This document shows, in pieces, positions 16,864 through 25,333 of a stretch of 32,740 nt of DNA (within the stretch, counting starts at the first letter, position 1; each line of letters begins with the position of its first letter). Location: contig MSTD01000047.1 in NCBI GenBank assembly GCA_001942045.1, positions 13,258 to 45,997 on the forward strand, given 5' to 3'. The translations under genes and the position numbers were made by a program. A model generated the notes under the pieces. That model saw only the letters and a program-made list of their open reading frames with translations. It was not told the DNA's origin and did no database searches. The DNA comes from Mycolicibacterium porcinum. Its GTDB lineage: Bacteria; Actinomycetota; Actinomycetes; Mycobacteriales; Mycobacteriaceae.

Positions 16864-16974
16864 TCATTCAGCCGCGTCGGCACCGCACGTGCAGTTGGCC
16901 CCGCAGTTGCAGTTTTCGCACGTACAGTTCGGGTTGTCGCACTTCGTCGATCCGGCGGTTTCATTGCTGGTCAT
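16864..16974 (-). CDS. Small metallothionein-like Cys-rich protein (36 aa)
   Basis: A 36-codon reading frame encoding seven cysteines in 19 residues: Cys12, 17, 19, 22, 24, 28 and 30, arranged as C-x4-C-x-C-x2-C-x-C-x3-C-x-C with Asn, Asp and Thr between them. No aromatic residues are present and the protein has no signal peptide. This spacing is that of a metal-thiolate cluster protein. It is not an obvious MymT homologue, which is longer with different spacing. There is no ribosome site; TAACCT ends seven bases before the ATG, so translation is probably leaderless. It lies on the opposite strand to its neighbours, in a gap between the CopD/CtaG and the four-helix membrane gene. A role in buffering Cu(I) or Zn(II) is inferred from composition and context. 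Confidence 0.75.
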   Translation of the reverse strand: MTSNETAGSTKCDNPNCTCENCNCGANCTCGADAAE

Positions 16975-16981
16975 GCATGTG

Positions 16982-16987
16982 AGGTTA
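16982..16987 (-). promoter_or_regulatory. -10 box for leaderless metallothionein transcript
   Basis: TAACCT (TANNNT) on the minus strand lies seven bases before the metallothionein ATG. A loose 16-bp dyad (GGT-n2-CG-n2-CG-n2-ACC, 16983-16998) overlaps it and could be a metal-sensor operator, but only five of eight base pairs are symmetric. Confidence 0.4.
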
Positions 16988-17016
16988 CGCCCGATACCTG
17001 CTGATCAGGCCACAAC

Positions 17017-17044
17017 GGAACTAATCCCGTCGTGCCGCCGACCA
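17017..17044 (+). promoter_or_regulatory. Candidate SigC promoter for the four-helix membrane gene
   Basis: GGAACT (17017-17022) is followed after 16 bp by CGACCA (17039-17044), continuing ATC as at the isonitrile-synthase promoter. Spacing is identical to the other four copies. The -10 ends 53 bp before the GTG at 17098. Confidence 0.7.
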
Positions 17045-17097
17045 ATCAGTGAGGCCATCGAGATCGACACCACCCGGACTATCCGAAAGGTATTTCA

Positions 17098-17586
17098 GTG
17101 ACTTCTCAGGAGATGGCGGCGACGGTAGAGACCGAACTGCGGGCCATCGAGCGCCGGGTGTTCGAGGACGTGTGGATCAGCGCGAGGCGCGCCGGTGTGC
17201 TGGCGGCACTTGCCACCGGCCTGACCGCGGCGGCCGTGGCATTGCTTGTCACCGGCGAAGCCCCCGCCGGCGCGACTCGCAACGGGCACTGGATATCCCT
17301 TGTGGCCTTCATCCTGTTCGCCCTGGCGGCTATGGCCTCGACCGTCGCCCTGCTACGTCGCCGGTTCCGGTGGTGCTGCACGGCCACCTGTATGTCAGCA
17401 GTCACCACCGTGGGCGGCGCCGGGACGTTCTGGTGGCATCACACCGCACATTCCGCCTCCTGGGTACCTGCGGCGCTGGGCACGCTCACCGTTGCGGCGT
17501 TGACCGCGGGATGGCTGGGCGTATGCCTGGCCCCGCTGGACGCGTCTCAGCCCGATATGCGGGCCGCCGCCCGCTCCTTCGACTGA
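17098..17586 (+). CDS. Unknown four-helix membrane protein
   Basis: A 162-residue protein I do not recognise. An N-terminal acidic amphipathic segment ([20 protein letters not shown]) is followed by four predicted membrane helices near residues 30-52, 66-84, 95-112 and 120-140. A cysteine-containing motif, RWCCTATCM (about residues 91-99), and a WWHH motif (about 111-114) are possible metal ligands. GTG 17098 has GAAAGG seven bases upstream. It has its own copy of the island's ECF-type promoter, so it is probably part of the same metal-response unit. Its last 40 bp overlap the 3' end of ctpB on the opposite strand. Confidence 0.75.
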   Translation: MTSQEMAATVETELRAIERRVFEDVWISARRAGVLAALATGLTAAAVALLVTGEAPAGATRNGHWISLVAFILFALAAMASTVALLRRRFRWCCTATCMSAVTTVGGAGTFWWHHTAHSASWVPAALGTLTVAALTAGWLGVCLAPLDASQPDMRAAARSFD

Positions 17587-19847
17587 GCATCGCGGAACGT
17601 ATTCGGCTGGACCGTGCCGTAATTGCGCAGCCGCAGGCTGTTCGACACCACCAGGAACGACGACACGGCCATCGCCGCACCCGCGATCAACGGGTTCAGC
17701 AGGCCGGCCGCGGCGATCGGAATCGCCGCGACGTTGTAGCCGAAGGCCCAGATCATATTGACCCGGATGGTCCGCATCGTCGCGCGAGCCAGACCAAGGG
17801 CCTGCGGGACCGAATCGAGGTTGTCCCGGACCAGGATGATGTCAGCCGCACCGATGGCGACGTCGGTCCCCCGGCCGATGGCGAGGCCGAGGTCAGCGCA
17901 GGCCAAAGCAGGACCGTCGTTGATCCCGTCACCGACCATGGCCACCACCCGGCCTTGCTCGCGCAGTTTCTCGATCGCGCCGACCTTGTCCTCGGGCAGC
18001 ACCTCGGCGACCACGTCGTCGATGCCCACGGCCGCCCCGATCGCGGCGGCCGTCGCGGCGTTGTCACCCGTCAACAGCATGGTTTTCATGCCTTCGGCAT
18101 GCAGGTGCGCGATGGCCCCGGCCGCCGACTCCTTCACGGCGTCGGCGATACAGATGGCCCCGCAGACGGTCTCACCGTGCGCGACGAACACCACCGTCTG
18201 GCCCTGTGCCTCACCCGTTTTGCGGGCCGCGGCGAGATTGGCCGGGACCACGCGGTCCCGGGTCACCCAGGCGGGACGCCCGACGACCACCGTCACACCG
18301 TCCACCGAGCCGGTCACCCCGTGGCCCGCGAAGGCCTGGAAGTTCTCCACCGCGGCGATGTCACGATCCGCGCGGGCGGCGACGATGGCATGAGCCACCG
18401 GGTGTTCCGACGCCAACTCGACGGCCGCCGCGTGGCCGAGAACCTCGTCCTCGGTCCATCCCTCGGCCACGGCGACGGTGATGACCTGAGGCTGTCCGGT
18501 GGTCAGGGTGCCGGTCTTGTCGAACACCACGGTGTCGACCGCACGGATCGCCTCAAGAGCTCGGTGGCCCTTGAGGAAGATGCCCAGCTGAGCGCCGCGT
18601 CCGGAGGCCACCATCATCGCCGTCGGGGTGGCCAGCCCCAGCGCGCACGGGCAGGCGATCACCAGAACGGCCAAGGCAGCCGACACCGCTCGGTTGACGT
18701 CGCCGTCCGCCAACAGCCAACCGATCGCGGTGGCCGCGGCGATGACGAGCACACACGGCACGAACACCGAGGCGATACGGTCCGCGAGCCGCTGCGCGTC
18801 GGCCTTTTGTGCCTGCGCCTGCTCGACCAGACGCACCATTCCGGCGAACCGGGTGTCGGGTCCGACCGCGGCGGCCTCGACGATCAGCCGGCCGTCGAGG
18901 ACGACGGTGCCACCCACGACGCTCGAACCTTCTTGTGTCTGTACCGGTTTCGATTCCCCGGTCATGGCGCTGACGTCGACCGCGGCCGCTCCGGACACCA
19001 CGAGACCGTCGGCCGCGATGGCCTCACCGGGACGGACGACGAACTTCTGGCCTTCTTTGAGTTCGTCGGCGGGCATCACGAGTTCACCACCGTCGGACAG
19101 CAGCACGGTCACCGATTTGGCGCCGAGTGCCGCCAGCGCCCGCAGCGCTCCCCCGGCACGCGACCGGGCCCGGGCTTCGAAGTAACGGCCGGCGAGCACG
19201 AAAACCGTTACCCCGGCGGCCACCTCGAGGTAGATGGCGTCGCTGCCCAGCAGCGCCTGCCAGACCCCCGTCGCGTGGTAGGTCTGGTGGTCGAAGAAGA
19301 TCGTGTACATCGACCACACGGTGGCGGCCGTGACGCCGATGGAGATCAAGGTCTCCATGGTCGAGGTTCCGTGCCGGGCGTTGCGCAGCGCGGTGCGGTG
19401 GAACGGCCATGCGGCCCACGTGACGATCGGTGCCGCCAACGCGGTGAGCACCCACTGCCATCCGGTGAACCGCGTATCGGGCACCACGGCAAACATGACC
19501 GATAGATCGGCCAGCGGGATGAACAACACCGCGGCGATCGCGAGGCGCCGGAGCAGGCTGCGGGCATGGTCGGCGTCGGGGTCGACGTCCGTCGTGGCGC
19601 GCTCGGTTCGGGGAGCCGCCTGGTACCCGGCGCGCTCGATGACCGCGCACAACTGCTCGACGCCGACGTCCGGGGTGGCCTCCACGGTGGCGACACGTGT
19701 GGCGAAGTTCACTGACGCGCGCACCCCGTCGAGCTTGTTGAGCTTGTTCTCCACGCGGGCAGCGCAGGCCCCGCACGACATTCCTGTGACGTCGAGCGCA
19801 ATACGCTGGGTCGCCTCATTGTCGGGGACAGTTGCTGTGGTCACCAC
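17547..19847 (-). CDS. ctpB: P1B-type copper/heavy-metal ATPase, CtpB-like
   Basis: A 766-residue metal-transporting P-type ATPase. In order: an N-terminal HMA domain with GMSCGAC (Cys25, Cys28), membrane helices, the actuator TGES (296-299), the metal-binding CPC in [13 protein letters not shown] (399-401), the phosphorylation motif DKTGT (443-447), an HP motif in ASEHPVAHA, and the hinge [10 protein letters not shown]. The CPC type carries Cu(I). Length and context match M. tuberculosis CtpA/CtpB; position beside the nrp cluster and Rv0102-like gene points to CtpB. Start is GTG 19847 or, with better spacing from GGAG, GTG 19844. It is preceded by an ECF-type promoter (19927-19955) inside a 17-bp tandem duplication. 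Confidence 0.92.
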   Translation of the reverse strand: MVTTATVPDNEATQRIALDVTGMSCGACAARVENKLNKLDGVRASVNFATRVATVEATPDVGVEQLCAVIERAGYQAAPRTERATTDVDPDADHARSLLRRLAIAAVLFIPLADLSVMFAVVPDTRFTGWQWVLTALAAPIVTWAAWPFHRTALRNARHGTSTMETLISIGVTAATVWSMYTIFFDHQTYHATGVWQALLGSDAIYLEVAAGVTVFVLAGRYFEARARSRAGGALRALAALGAKSVTVLLSDGGELVMPADELKEGQKFVVRPGEAIAADGLVVSGAAAVDVSAMTGESKPVQTQEGSSVVGGTVVLDGRLIVEAAAVGPDTRFAGMVRLVEQAQAQKADAQRLADRIASVFVPCVLVIAAATAIGWLLADGDVNRAVSAALAVLVIACPCALGLATPTAMMVASGRGAQLGIFLKGHRALEAIRAVDTVVFDKTGTLTTGQPQVITVAVAEGWTEDEVLGHAAAVELASEHPVAHAIVAARADRDIAAVENFQAFAGHGVTGSVDGVTVVVGRPAWVTRDRVVPANLAAARKTGEAQGQTVVFVAHGETVCGAICIADAVKESAAGAIAHLHAEGMKTMLLTGDNAATAAAIGAAVGIDDVVAEVLPEDKVGAIEKLREQGRVVAMVGDGINDGPALACADLGLAIGRGTDVAIGAADIILVRDNLDSVPQALGLARATMRTIRVNMIWAFGYNVAAIPIAAAGLLNPLIAGAAMAVSSFLVVSNSLRLRNYGTVQPNTFRDAQSKERAAARISG

Positions 19848-19904
19848 TACTCCAATTGCTCACTCACCACGCCGGTGGCACACGTCACCGAGATACGGCA
19901 CCGA

Positions 19905-19938
19905 ATAGATAGTCGTTCCGGATAGATAGTCGTTCCGG
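19905..19938. repeat. Perfect tandem duplication of a 17-bp unit in the ctpB promoter region
   Basis: ATAGATAGTCGTTCCGG occurs twice head to tail (19905-19921, 19922-19938). Each unit contains, on the minus strand, the promoter -10 motif CGACTA and a GGAAC. The duplication therefore creates two overlapping promoter-like arrangements: one with the standard 17-bp spacing (using GGGAACT at 19949-19955) and one with 16 bp. Confidence 0.95.
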
Positions 19939-19955
19939 CCCGATGCCGAGTTCCC
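19927..19955 (-). promoter_or_regulatory. Candidate SigC promoter for ctpB
   Basis: GGGAACT (minus strand, 19949-19955) is followed after 16 bp by CGACTA (19927-19932), the same elements and spacing as at the PPE promoter. It lies 79 bp upstream of the ctpB start and 28 bp upstream of the divergent sigC start. Confidence 0.72.
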
Positions 19956-19982
19956 GGGCGGCATCGAATAATGTCGAGGACC

Positions 19983-20537
19983 GTGACTACCGAACGCGGC
20001 GAGGACCACGTTACGCGGCTGGCTTTCGCCGCCGGCCGCGGTGATTCGGCGGCGCTCGAGCAATTCATCCGGGCCACCCAGACCGATGTCTGGCGAACCG
20101 TCGCCTACCTCGGTGATGCCGGTTCAGCCGACGACCTGACGCAAGAGACGTTCATGCGCGCCATCACCGCGCTGCCCCGGTTCAGCGGCCGGTCGTCGGC
20201 CCGTACCTGGCTGCTGTCGATCGCTCGGCGCGTGGTGGTCGACCAGATTCGGCACAAGCAGAGCCGGCCGCGGACCCAGCACGGGGTGGATGTCGAGCAG
20301 GTCCTGGAGAGCTACCGTCCGGTCGGTGGCTTCGAGAAGATGGTGGAGATCCGCCTATTGCTGGACGGTCTGGACCCCGACCGGCGGCACGCGCTGTTGC
20401 TGACGCAGGTCCTCGGATTGTCCTACGCCGAAGCGGCCGAGGTGTGCGGCTGCCCGGTCGGCACGATTCGGTCCCGGGTGGCCCGCGCCCGCGAAGATCT
20501 GATCGCCGCGGCCGAGCGGGACGATCTGACCGGTTAG
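19983..20537 (+). CDS. sigC: ECF sigma factor SigC
   Basis: A 184-residue ECF sigma factor. Region 2 contains [21 protein letters not shown] and [16 protein letters not shown] (core binding and -10 recognition); region 4 contains [23 protein letters not shown] and the helix-turn-helix [17 protein letters not shown] for -35 recognition. It matches M. tuberculosis SigC (Rv2069) including the ending DDLTG. I use GTG 19983, which aligns with the homologue start and lies eight bases after TAATGT; an in-frame ATG at 19971 would add four residues. It is divergent from ctpB and converges with the HMA gene. No GGAACT-N16-CGAC copy faces it, so autoregulation by that motif is not seen. Confidence 0.93.
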   Translation: MTTERGEDHVTRLAFAAGRGDSAALEQFIRATQTDVWRTVAYLGDAGSADDLTQETFMRAITALPRFSGRSSARTWLLSIARRVVVDQIRHKQSRPRTQHGVDVEQVLESYRPVGGFEKMVEIRLLLDGLDPDRRHALLLTQVLGLSYAEAAEVCGCPVGTIRSRVARAREDLIAAAERDDLTG

Positions 20538-20557
20538 CGCTGCCGGCGCTCCGCCGG

Positions 20558-20893
20558 TCAGCCGCCCATGTGGCCGACGGTCACCCAGCGGATGATCCTG
20601 GTCACCACAGAATCCTTCGGCTCCGGCTCTGGGGCCTCATCATCATCGTCGACGGCCCGTTCCTCGGCGCGGTAACCGGCCTGCTCAACCGCCTGGCACA
20701 GGTCGGTGACGCTGATGTCGTGGCGGGCGTCGATGGTCGCGATCTTGGTGGAGATGGCTACCGAGGCGTGCACTCCGTCGATCTTGTTGAGTGCGTTCTC
20801 GACGCGGCGCGAGCACGATCCGCAGGACATTCCTGCCACGTCGAGTCGGATCCGTCGGCTACCTGGTTGTGCGGCTACGTCGGTCACTGCCAT
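20558..20893 (-). CDS. HMA-domain metallochaperone coupled to the NRPS
   Basis: A 111-residue protein. Residues about 14-76 form a heavy-metal-associated ferredoxin-like domain with GMSCGSC (Cys24, Cys27). A very acidic linker (about 80-93) and an amphipathic tail (VVTRIIRWVTVGHMGG) follow, which could touch the membrane. By hand alignment, 37 of 63 residues are identical to the HMA domain of the nearby CtpB, including VENxLNKxDGV. The ATG at 20893 comes two bases after the NRPS stop (TGA-GG-ATG), so it is the last gene of the isonitrile operon and probably translated by re-initiation. It likely carries copper, perhaps to CtpB or from the metallophore; this is inference. The M. tuberculosis cluster has no such gene as I recall it. 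Confidence 0.87.
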   Translation of the reverse strand: MAVTDVAAQPGSRRIRLDVAGMSCGSCSRRVENALNKIDGVHASVAISTKIATIDARHDISVTDLCQAVEQAGYRAEERAVDDDDEAPEPEPKDSVVTRIIRWVTVGHMGG

Positions 20894-20895
20894 CC

Positions 20896-23800
20896 TCACT
20901 GTCTTGCGGCGTCTCGTTGATAGGTCGTTGGGCAACCGCGTCCGGTTCCCGCGCCGTGGGCGAGCAGTTCCCGTAGCGACGGCGGCGGTGCCACCAGTTC
21001 GCCGACGGATCGGATCCCCAGCGGGAGGGCCGGGTACGCGGCCAGGTACTCCGCATACGAGCGGCCATCGAGTCTCAGACCCAATCCGATCCAGGCGTCG
21101 ATCACCGACCAGCGCCGCGGATTGGCCTTCGCCCAATCACTTTCATCCAGCCGGCGTTTCCATTCGTGACTGTCGAGCTCTCGCGAGGCGATCCCGCCGA
21201 GCAGTTCGCGGTATGCCACGGCCTGCCCGCGTAGCACCTCGATCCCGCGGCCCAGCTCGTCGGATTCGCCGAGCTCGAGCAATCTGCGCAGAATGCTCGT
21301 CGCCGCTGCGTGTCCGGTCGTCACTTCCTCGGTCAAATCCACTGCCGGACAGGCCCGTAGCGCGTGGCAGGCATCGGCGATCGAGACCAGGATGTCAGTG
21401 GATTCTCGTAGCTGTTCGGGTGTGCCCAGGACCCGGGGCAGGCGCACGATCGTGAAGTCCAGCTCGCTGCCTCTGCCCACTGCCAGCTCCGCCAGCGCTT
21501 TGGTGGCGGCGTACGGGTAGGGGGCCTGACGCGGATCGACCACGTGCGCTGCGGTGACATCCGCATTGACGACGTACGTCGACAAGTGCACCAGGCGGCT
21601 ACCCGAATCCGCGCAGGTTTGCGCCATCGCGGCCACCAATTCCACGTTAGCCGAACGGAGTTCGTGGTACGGGACCACCACGTTCGTGTTGCCGATGCAG
21701 TTGACGACGGTTCGAGTTCCGGTCCGGCGGATCAGCGTCTCCAGCTCTACCGGACCGAACCCGGCGCTCAGGTGCTCGATCCGTACACCCGGCGTGCGAC
21801 GCAGTTCTGCCCAGGCCGGGTTGTCGGGTGGGACCGACCGCATGGCCAGGACCACGTCGGGGCGCTGTTCACGAGTCAGGCCCAGAATCGCCTCGGCGAA
21901 TCCGGTACCCAGAATGCCCGACGCCCCCAGCACAAGGATGGGCCCGGTGCGACGGGCCGGTAGTCGCGGTCGGTTCGACACCGTGCGGGAGTCCGGCGTC
22001 GCGAACGCGGCGAAGTCACGTTCGATCTCGGCAGCGGTGCCGGCGTCCATCCAGTTGTCCCCGACCGACATGTCGTCCACCAGATTCGCCGCGGTGTCGG
22101 CACTGATGAGATCGATAATCGAAACCTGCCTGCCGAGATGTCTGCGCGTATCCGGAAGGATCCGAACGAGATCCAGGGACCCGATGCCCTCCGACAGCAG
22201 CGAGGTGTGCGGGGTGATCAGCCGCTCGAGATGAGCACTCCACAGTCCGGCGAGTCCGGCCGCTCGCTCGTCCGATCGCTCATCGGTAGGCCGGTGCGGC
22301 CCGGCGGCCAGGACGGTGTGCAGCCGTGCGGTGTCGGTCTTCCCGTTGGGTTTGCGGGGAATACCGGTGACACCCGTGACGACGAACGAGGCCACCCGCC
22401 AATCCATCAGGACGCGCCTGATACGTGCTGCCGCAGCGGAGTCTTCGTCACCGCTACGGGTGCGTTGGGTCTCGAACCACACCCCCAGACCGCCGTTGTG
22501 AAGCTCCACGGCGATGTCGAGGACGGCCGGGTCCAACATGATCGTTCTGGTGATCGCGGCAGTGTCGACCCGCTTGCCCGAGATCTTGACGAGCGCATCT
22601 CTGCGCCCCGCGAACACCGGATACCCGGCGCCGTCGACCGTCACCCGGTCTCCCGTGGCGTAGGCCCCGTACCGTCGGCCGCCGGCCGTGGTCACCAACC
22701 CGAAACCGGCTCCGTTAACGCCGAGATAGCCGTCGGCCACCATCTCGCCCACCACCACGACTTCGCCGAAGGCGATCGACACCGTGTGCGGAACCAGCGG
22801 TCGCCCCAACCGAAGCCGCGCACCATGCTCGACGACCCGGCCGCCGTCAATGATCGGCAGATAGGTCACCACCACCGTGGTCTCCGTCGGCCCGTAGCTC
22901 GACACCAGCGAGATACCCTCGGTGCCGGGGGTATTGACCCATTTGTCGACGGCACCGGGCCGGATGGCCTCACCGCCGATGACAACCTGCCGCAGTTGAG
23001 ACGAACCGACCGCGGCTATCGCGTCGGAATCCTCACACCACAGGTGCCACAGCGCGGTGGGCAGGTCCACGACGGTCGCGTCGCGCGCCACCAGCTCGCC
23101 GGCGAGTGCCTGCAGATCACCGGCTTTCACCGCCGCCGAGCGGACCAGGGTGGCCCCGGTCGACGCGGCTCCGAAGACTTCTTCAACGCTGATATCGGAG
23201 GTCAACGGTGCACATTGGAGGATGGTGTCGTCCGCGCTCCAGCCGTAGGCCCGTGTCATCCCGACACAGAACGCCGCCAGTGAACCATGGCTGACCCGAA
23301 CGAGTTTGGGTTCGCCGGTTGACCCGGACGTGGGCATGACGTAGGCGGTCATGGTGGCCAGGCGCGGGTCGTTAACCGTCTGTTCGACGCGGGCCTCGAT
23401 CAGCGCACGACGTTCGGCGGCGCGGGCTCGCGAGTCCGCCGAATCGATATCGACGATGTGCACGGCGATACCGTCGGCGTGCGCGCGGATCGCCTCGGCC
23501 CGCCGTCCCACCTGATCGCTGCGGTCACAGACGCTGTAGCCACAGCCGGCCAGGTGACAGGCGATCATGAGGTCGATCGCCTGGTCGGTGCCGTCGTCGG
23601 CGAACACCAGCACATCGCCTGGGACCGCCTCGATTTCGAGTAGCCGGGCGATCCACGGGTCGACATGGTCACGCCGCCGGCGACATTCATCGATCGACTC
23701 GCGGCGAGCGAGAAACCACGCGGGGGCGGCCGGTTCCTTGGGCACCGGCTCGCCCGTTTCCGAACACAGCCGCCCGTCCTCGTCGATGCTGTGCCACGCA

Positions 23801-25101
23801 TCGACGGTCGCGGCAATCGGCAGATCCCACATCGCGGTCATCGATGTCAGTGCCGAGGCGACCCGGCCGGCAAACCCGATGGCCGTGCGTCGTGGTTGTT
23901 CGTGTCGGTCCCAGATGTTGAGGGTCAGCGTGCGCCGCTGCTCGTCGAGGACGGCCGCGACGGTCGGGCCCTCGACCGGGCCGATGTGCGTCGTCACCGG
24001 CGGATCGGCCAGGTACGGCATCAGTGCGGGCGCACCGGGCTCCCGCAGGAAATTGAGCGTCAGCGTCTCGACGGAGGTGGTTCGATTGATCGCGAGATAC
24101 ATTCGGCGGTAATGCTCTTCGCGTAACCAGCGGCGCCGGCCGGCCTTGACGTAACCCCGGTCCACGGCGCGCACCACCTCGGCCACCGATGCGTGCGGCG
24201 GGAATCGAACCGGCTGCGCGATCGAGTTGACCAGGCACGTGGCAACATCGAGCTCAGGGTCACCGAAGCGGTTGTCCAGCGCGTGCACCAGGAGGGTCTC
24301 GGTGCACCCGCGACTGGCCGCATCCACCGCCGTCGCCGCCGCCGCAACCAACACGTTGAGCGGGACGTTCTCCCGGTCGGCCAAGGCGAGAACGTCGTCG
24401 TAGTCCTTCTCCCGGATCACGACGGACTCGACGAGGTTTCCTCTGGCCGCGGACCCCGGTCCATCGGCGGCCTGTCCGTGGCCGCCCGGTTCGCCGGCCG
24501 CGGCGAGTTCACGCTGTACAGCCGCGGTGAGCCGCTGCTGCGACTCGTCGATCCGGGCTGCCTCGCGGCGGTGAGCGGTGGCCAACCGGGTCAGTCCGTC
24601 ACGGACGCAGGCGTCATCGGGCAGTCCCCCGCCGGCGAGAAAGCGACCCAGATGAGCTTCGACGACGCCGATCGCACCCCCGTCCAGCAGAAGGTGATGG
24701 GCTTGGGCGTCGAGACCGTGCACCAGGCCGCGGCCGTCGACGCGGACGATGTAGCGCACCAACGGCTTCCGAAGAATTCCTGCGCGCCAGTCGTGCGCCA
24801 ACTCGGCGCTCTCGTCGTCGCCGCACACCCGCACGATGTCGTCGACCGCCAGCCCGGGCACCAGATCCGGATAGCCGCCGGCATCGGACGGCGCCACCAG
24901 GACACACAACTGCACGGGATTGGCGAGGATCGTCGCGCGCAGCGCGCTCAGGAACACCGCTTGCGGGATCGGCCGGAACCGGTATCGCCTGCCGATCAGG
25001 TACAGGCCGTGGTCATCGTCGTGGATCGCTCCGCGGTAGATGTTCTGTTGTGAGCGGCTCAGCGGAACACGGTGCGGATGAGAGCTTTCAGACGGACTCA
25101 C
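20896..25101 (-). CDS. nrp: Single-module nonribosomal peptide synthetase (C-A-T-R) of the isonitrile lipopeptide pathway
   Basis: A 1401-residue enzyme. Condensation domain about 1-420 with an intact HHLLLDG (135-141). Adenylation domain about 440-930: TSGSTGEPK (591-599), YGPTE (736-740), YATGD (814-818), GRRD (832-835), Lys921. Carrier domain with the attachment Ser975 in EGIGSLDL. Terminal reductase about 1050-1401 with GASGILG (1059-1065) and Tyr1197-x3-Lys1201. Putative specificity residues are D636, I637, E640, A683, V707, G709, S735, V743, V744 and K921; this resembles lysine-type codes (bacitracin Lys: DAESIGSVCK). In the characterised Sco/Mma pathways the NRPS acylates an amino acid with isonitrile fatty acid and releases it reductively. 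The M. tuberculosis Nrp is dimodular (about 2500 residues). GTG start overlaps the ACP gene by 14 nt. Confidence 0.92.
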   Translation of the reverse strand: MSPSESSHPHRVPLSRSQQNIYRGAIHDDDHGLYLIGRRYRFRPIPQAVFLSALRATILANPVQLCVLVAPSDAGGYPDLVPGLAVDDIVRVCGDDESAELAHDWRAGILRKPLVRYIVRVDGRGLVHGLDAQAHHLLLDGGAIGVVEAHLGRFLAGGGLPDDACVRDGLTRLATAHRREAARIDESQQRLTAAVQRELAAAGEPGGHGQAADGPGSAARGNLVESVVIREKDYDDVLALADRENVPLNVLVAAAATAVDAASRGCTETLLVHALDNRFGDPELDVATCLVNSIAQPVRFPPHASVAEVVRAVDRGYVKAGRRRWLREEHYRRMYLAINRTTSVETLTLNFLREPGAPALMPYLADPPVTTHIGPVEGPTVAAVLDEQRRTLTLNIWDRHEQPRRTAIGFAGRVASALTSMTAMWDLPIAATVDAWHSIDEDGRLCSETGEPVPKEPAAPAWFLARRESIDECRRRRDHVDPWIARLLEIEAVPGDVLVFADDGTDQAIDLMIACHLAGCGYSVCDRSDQVGRRAEAIRAHADGIAVHIVDIDSADSRARAAERRALIEARVEQTVNDPRLATMTAYVMPTSGSTGEPKLVRVSHGSLAAFCVGMTRAYGWSADDTILQCAPLTSDISVEEVFGAASTGATLVRSAAVKAGDLQALAGELVARDATVVDLPTALWHLWCEDSDAIAAVGSSQLRQVVIGGEAIRPGAVDKWVNTPGTEGISLVSSYGPTETTVVVTYLPIIDGGRVVEHGARLRLGRPLVPHTVSIAFGEVVVVGEMVADGYLGVNGAGFGLVTTAGGRRYGAYATGDRVTVDGAGYPVFAGRRDALVKISGKRVDTAAITRTIMLDPAVLDIAVELHNGGLGVWFETQRTRSGDEDSAAAARIRRVLMDWRVASFVVTGVTGIPRKPNGKTDTARLHTVLAAGPHRPTDERSDERAAGLAGLWSAHLERLITPHTSLLSEGIGSLDLVRILPDTRRHLGRQVSIIDLISADTAANLVDDMSVGDNWMDAGTAAEIERDFAAFATPDSRTVSNRPRLPARRTGPILVLGASGILGTGFAEAILGLTREQRPDVVLAMRSVPPDNPAWAELRRTPGVRIEHLSAGFGPVELETLIRRTGTRTVVNCIGNTNVVVPYHELRSANVELVAAMAQTCADSGSRLVHLSTYVVNADVTAAHVVDPRQAPYPYAATKALAELAVGRGSELDFTIVRLPRVLGTPEQLRESTDILVSIADACHALRACPAVDLTEEVTTGHAAATSILRRLLELGESDELGRGIEVLRGQAVAYRELLGGIASRELDSHEWKRRLDESDWAKANPRRWSVIDAWIGLGLRLDGRSYAEYLAAYPALPLGIRSVGELVAPPPSLRELLAHGAGTGRGCPTTYQRDAARQ

Positions 25102-25333
25102 CCAGCTGCTCCAACTCCCGGACCCAGTCGGCGATCGACAGGTTGTCCGCCAAGCGCCGCGGCACGTCCGAATCCCGATCGATGCCGAGGCGCTTCATCA
25201 ACAGCACGAACCGAACCGAGTCGAGACCGAGATCCCTGAGGTCGGTTTCATCTCCGTCGACGAGATCCGTCTCGTCGACATACAGCACCTCCGAGAGCGC
25301 ACTGAGGATGCGGCTTCTCAGCGCCTCAGCCAC
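25088..25333 (-). CDS. Acyl carrier protein of the isonitrile lipopeptide pathway (Rv0100-like)
   Basis: An 81-residue carrier protein. The phosphopantetheine serine is Ser39 in DLRDLGLDSVRFVLLMKRLG, almost as in Rv0100. It is loaded by FadD10 and carries first the unsaturated fatty acid and later the isonitrile acid to the NRPS. Start is taken as GTG 25333, which lies inside the end of fadD10 (8-nt overlap); longer upstream frames lack any carrier-like sequence and are antisense-like to nothing. It ends 14 nt inside the NRPS gene, so all three are tightly coupled. Confidence 0.9.
   Translation of the reverse strand: MAEALRSRILSALSEVLYVDETDLVDGDETDLRDLGLDSVRFVLLMKRLGIDRDSDVPRRLADNLSIADWVRELEQLGESV

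Noticed and set aside
17049..19505. Long open frame on the plus strand opposite ctpB
   Set aside because: It is Arg/His/Asp-rich low-complexity antisense sequence typical of GC-rich DNA, while the minus strand encodes a complete P1B ATPase with all motifs.
19910..19936. A second full-strength promoter from the downstream copy of the tandem repeat
   Set aside because: Its spacing is 16 bp rather than the 17 bp seen in all five others, so it is mentioned with the repeat but not counted as a sixth site.
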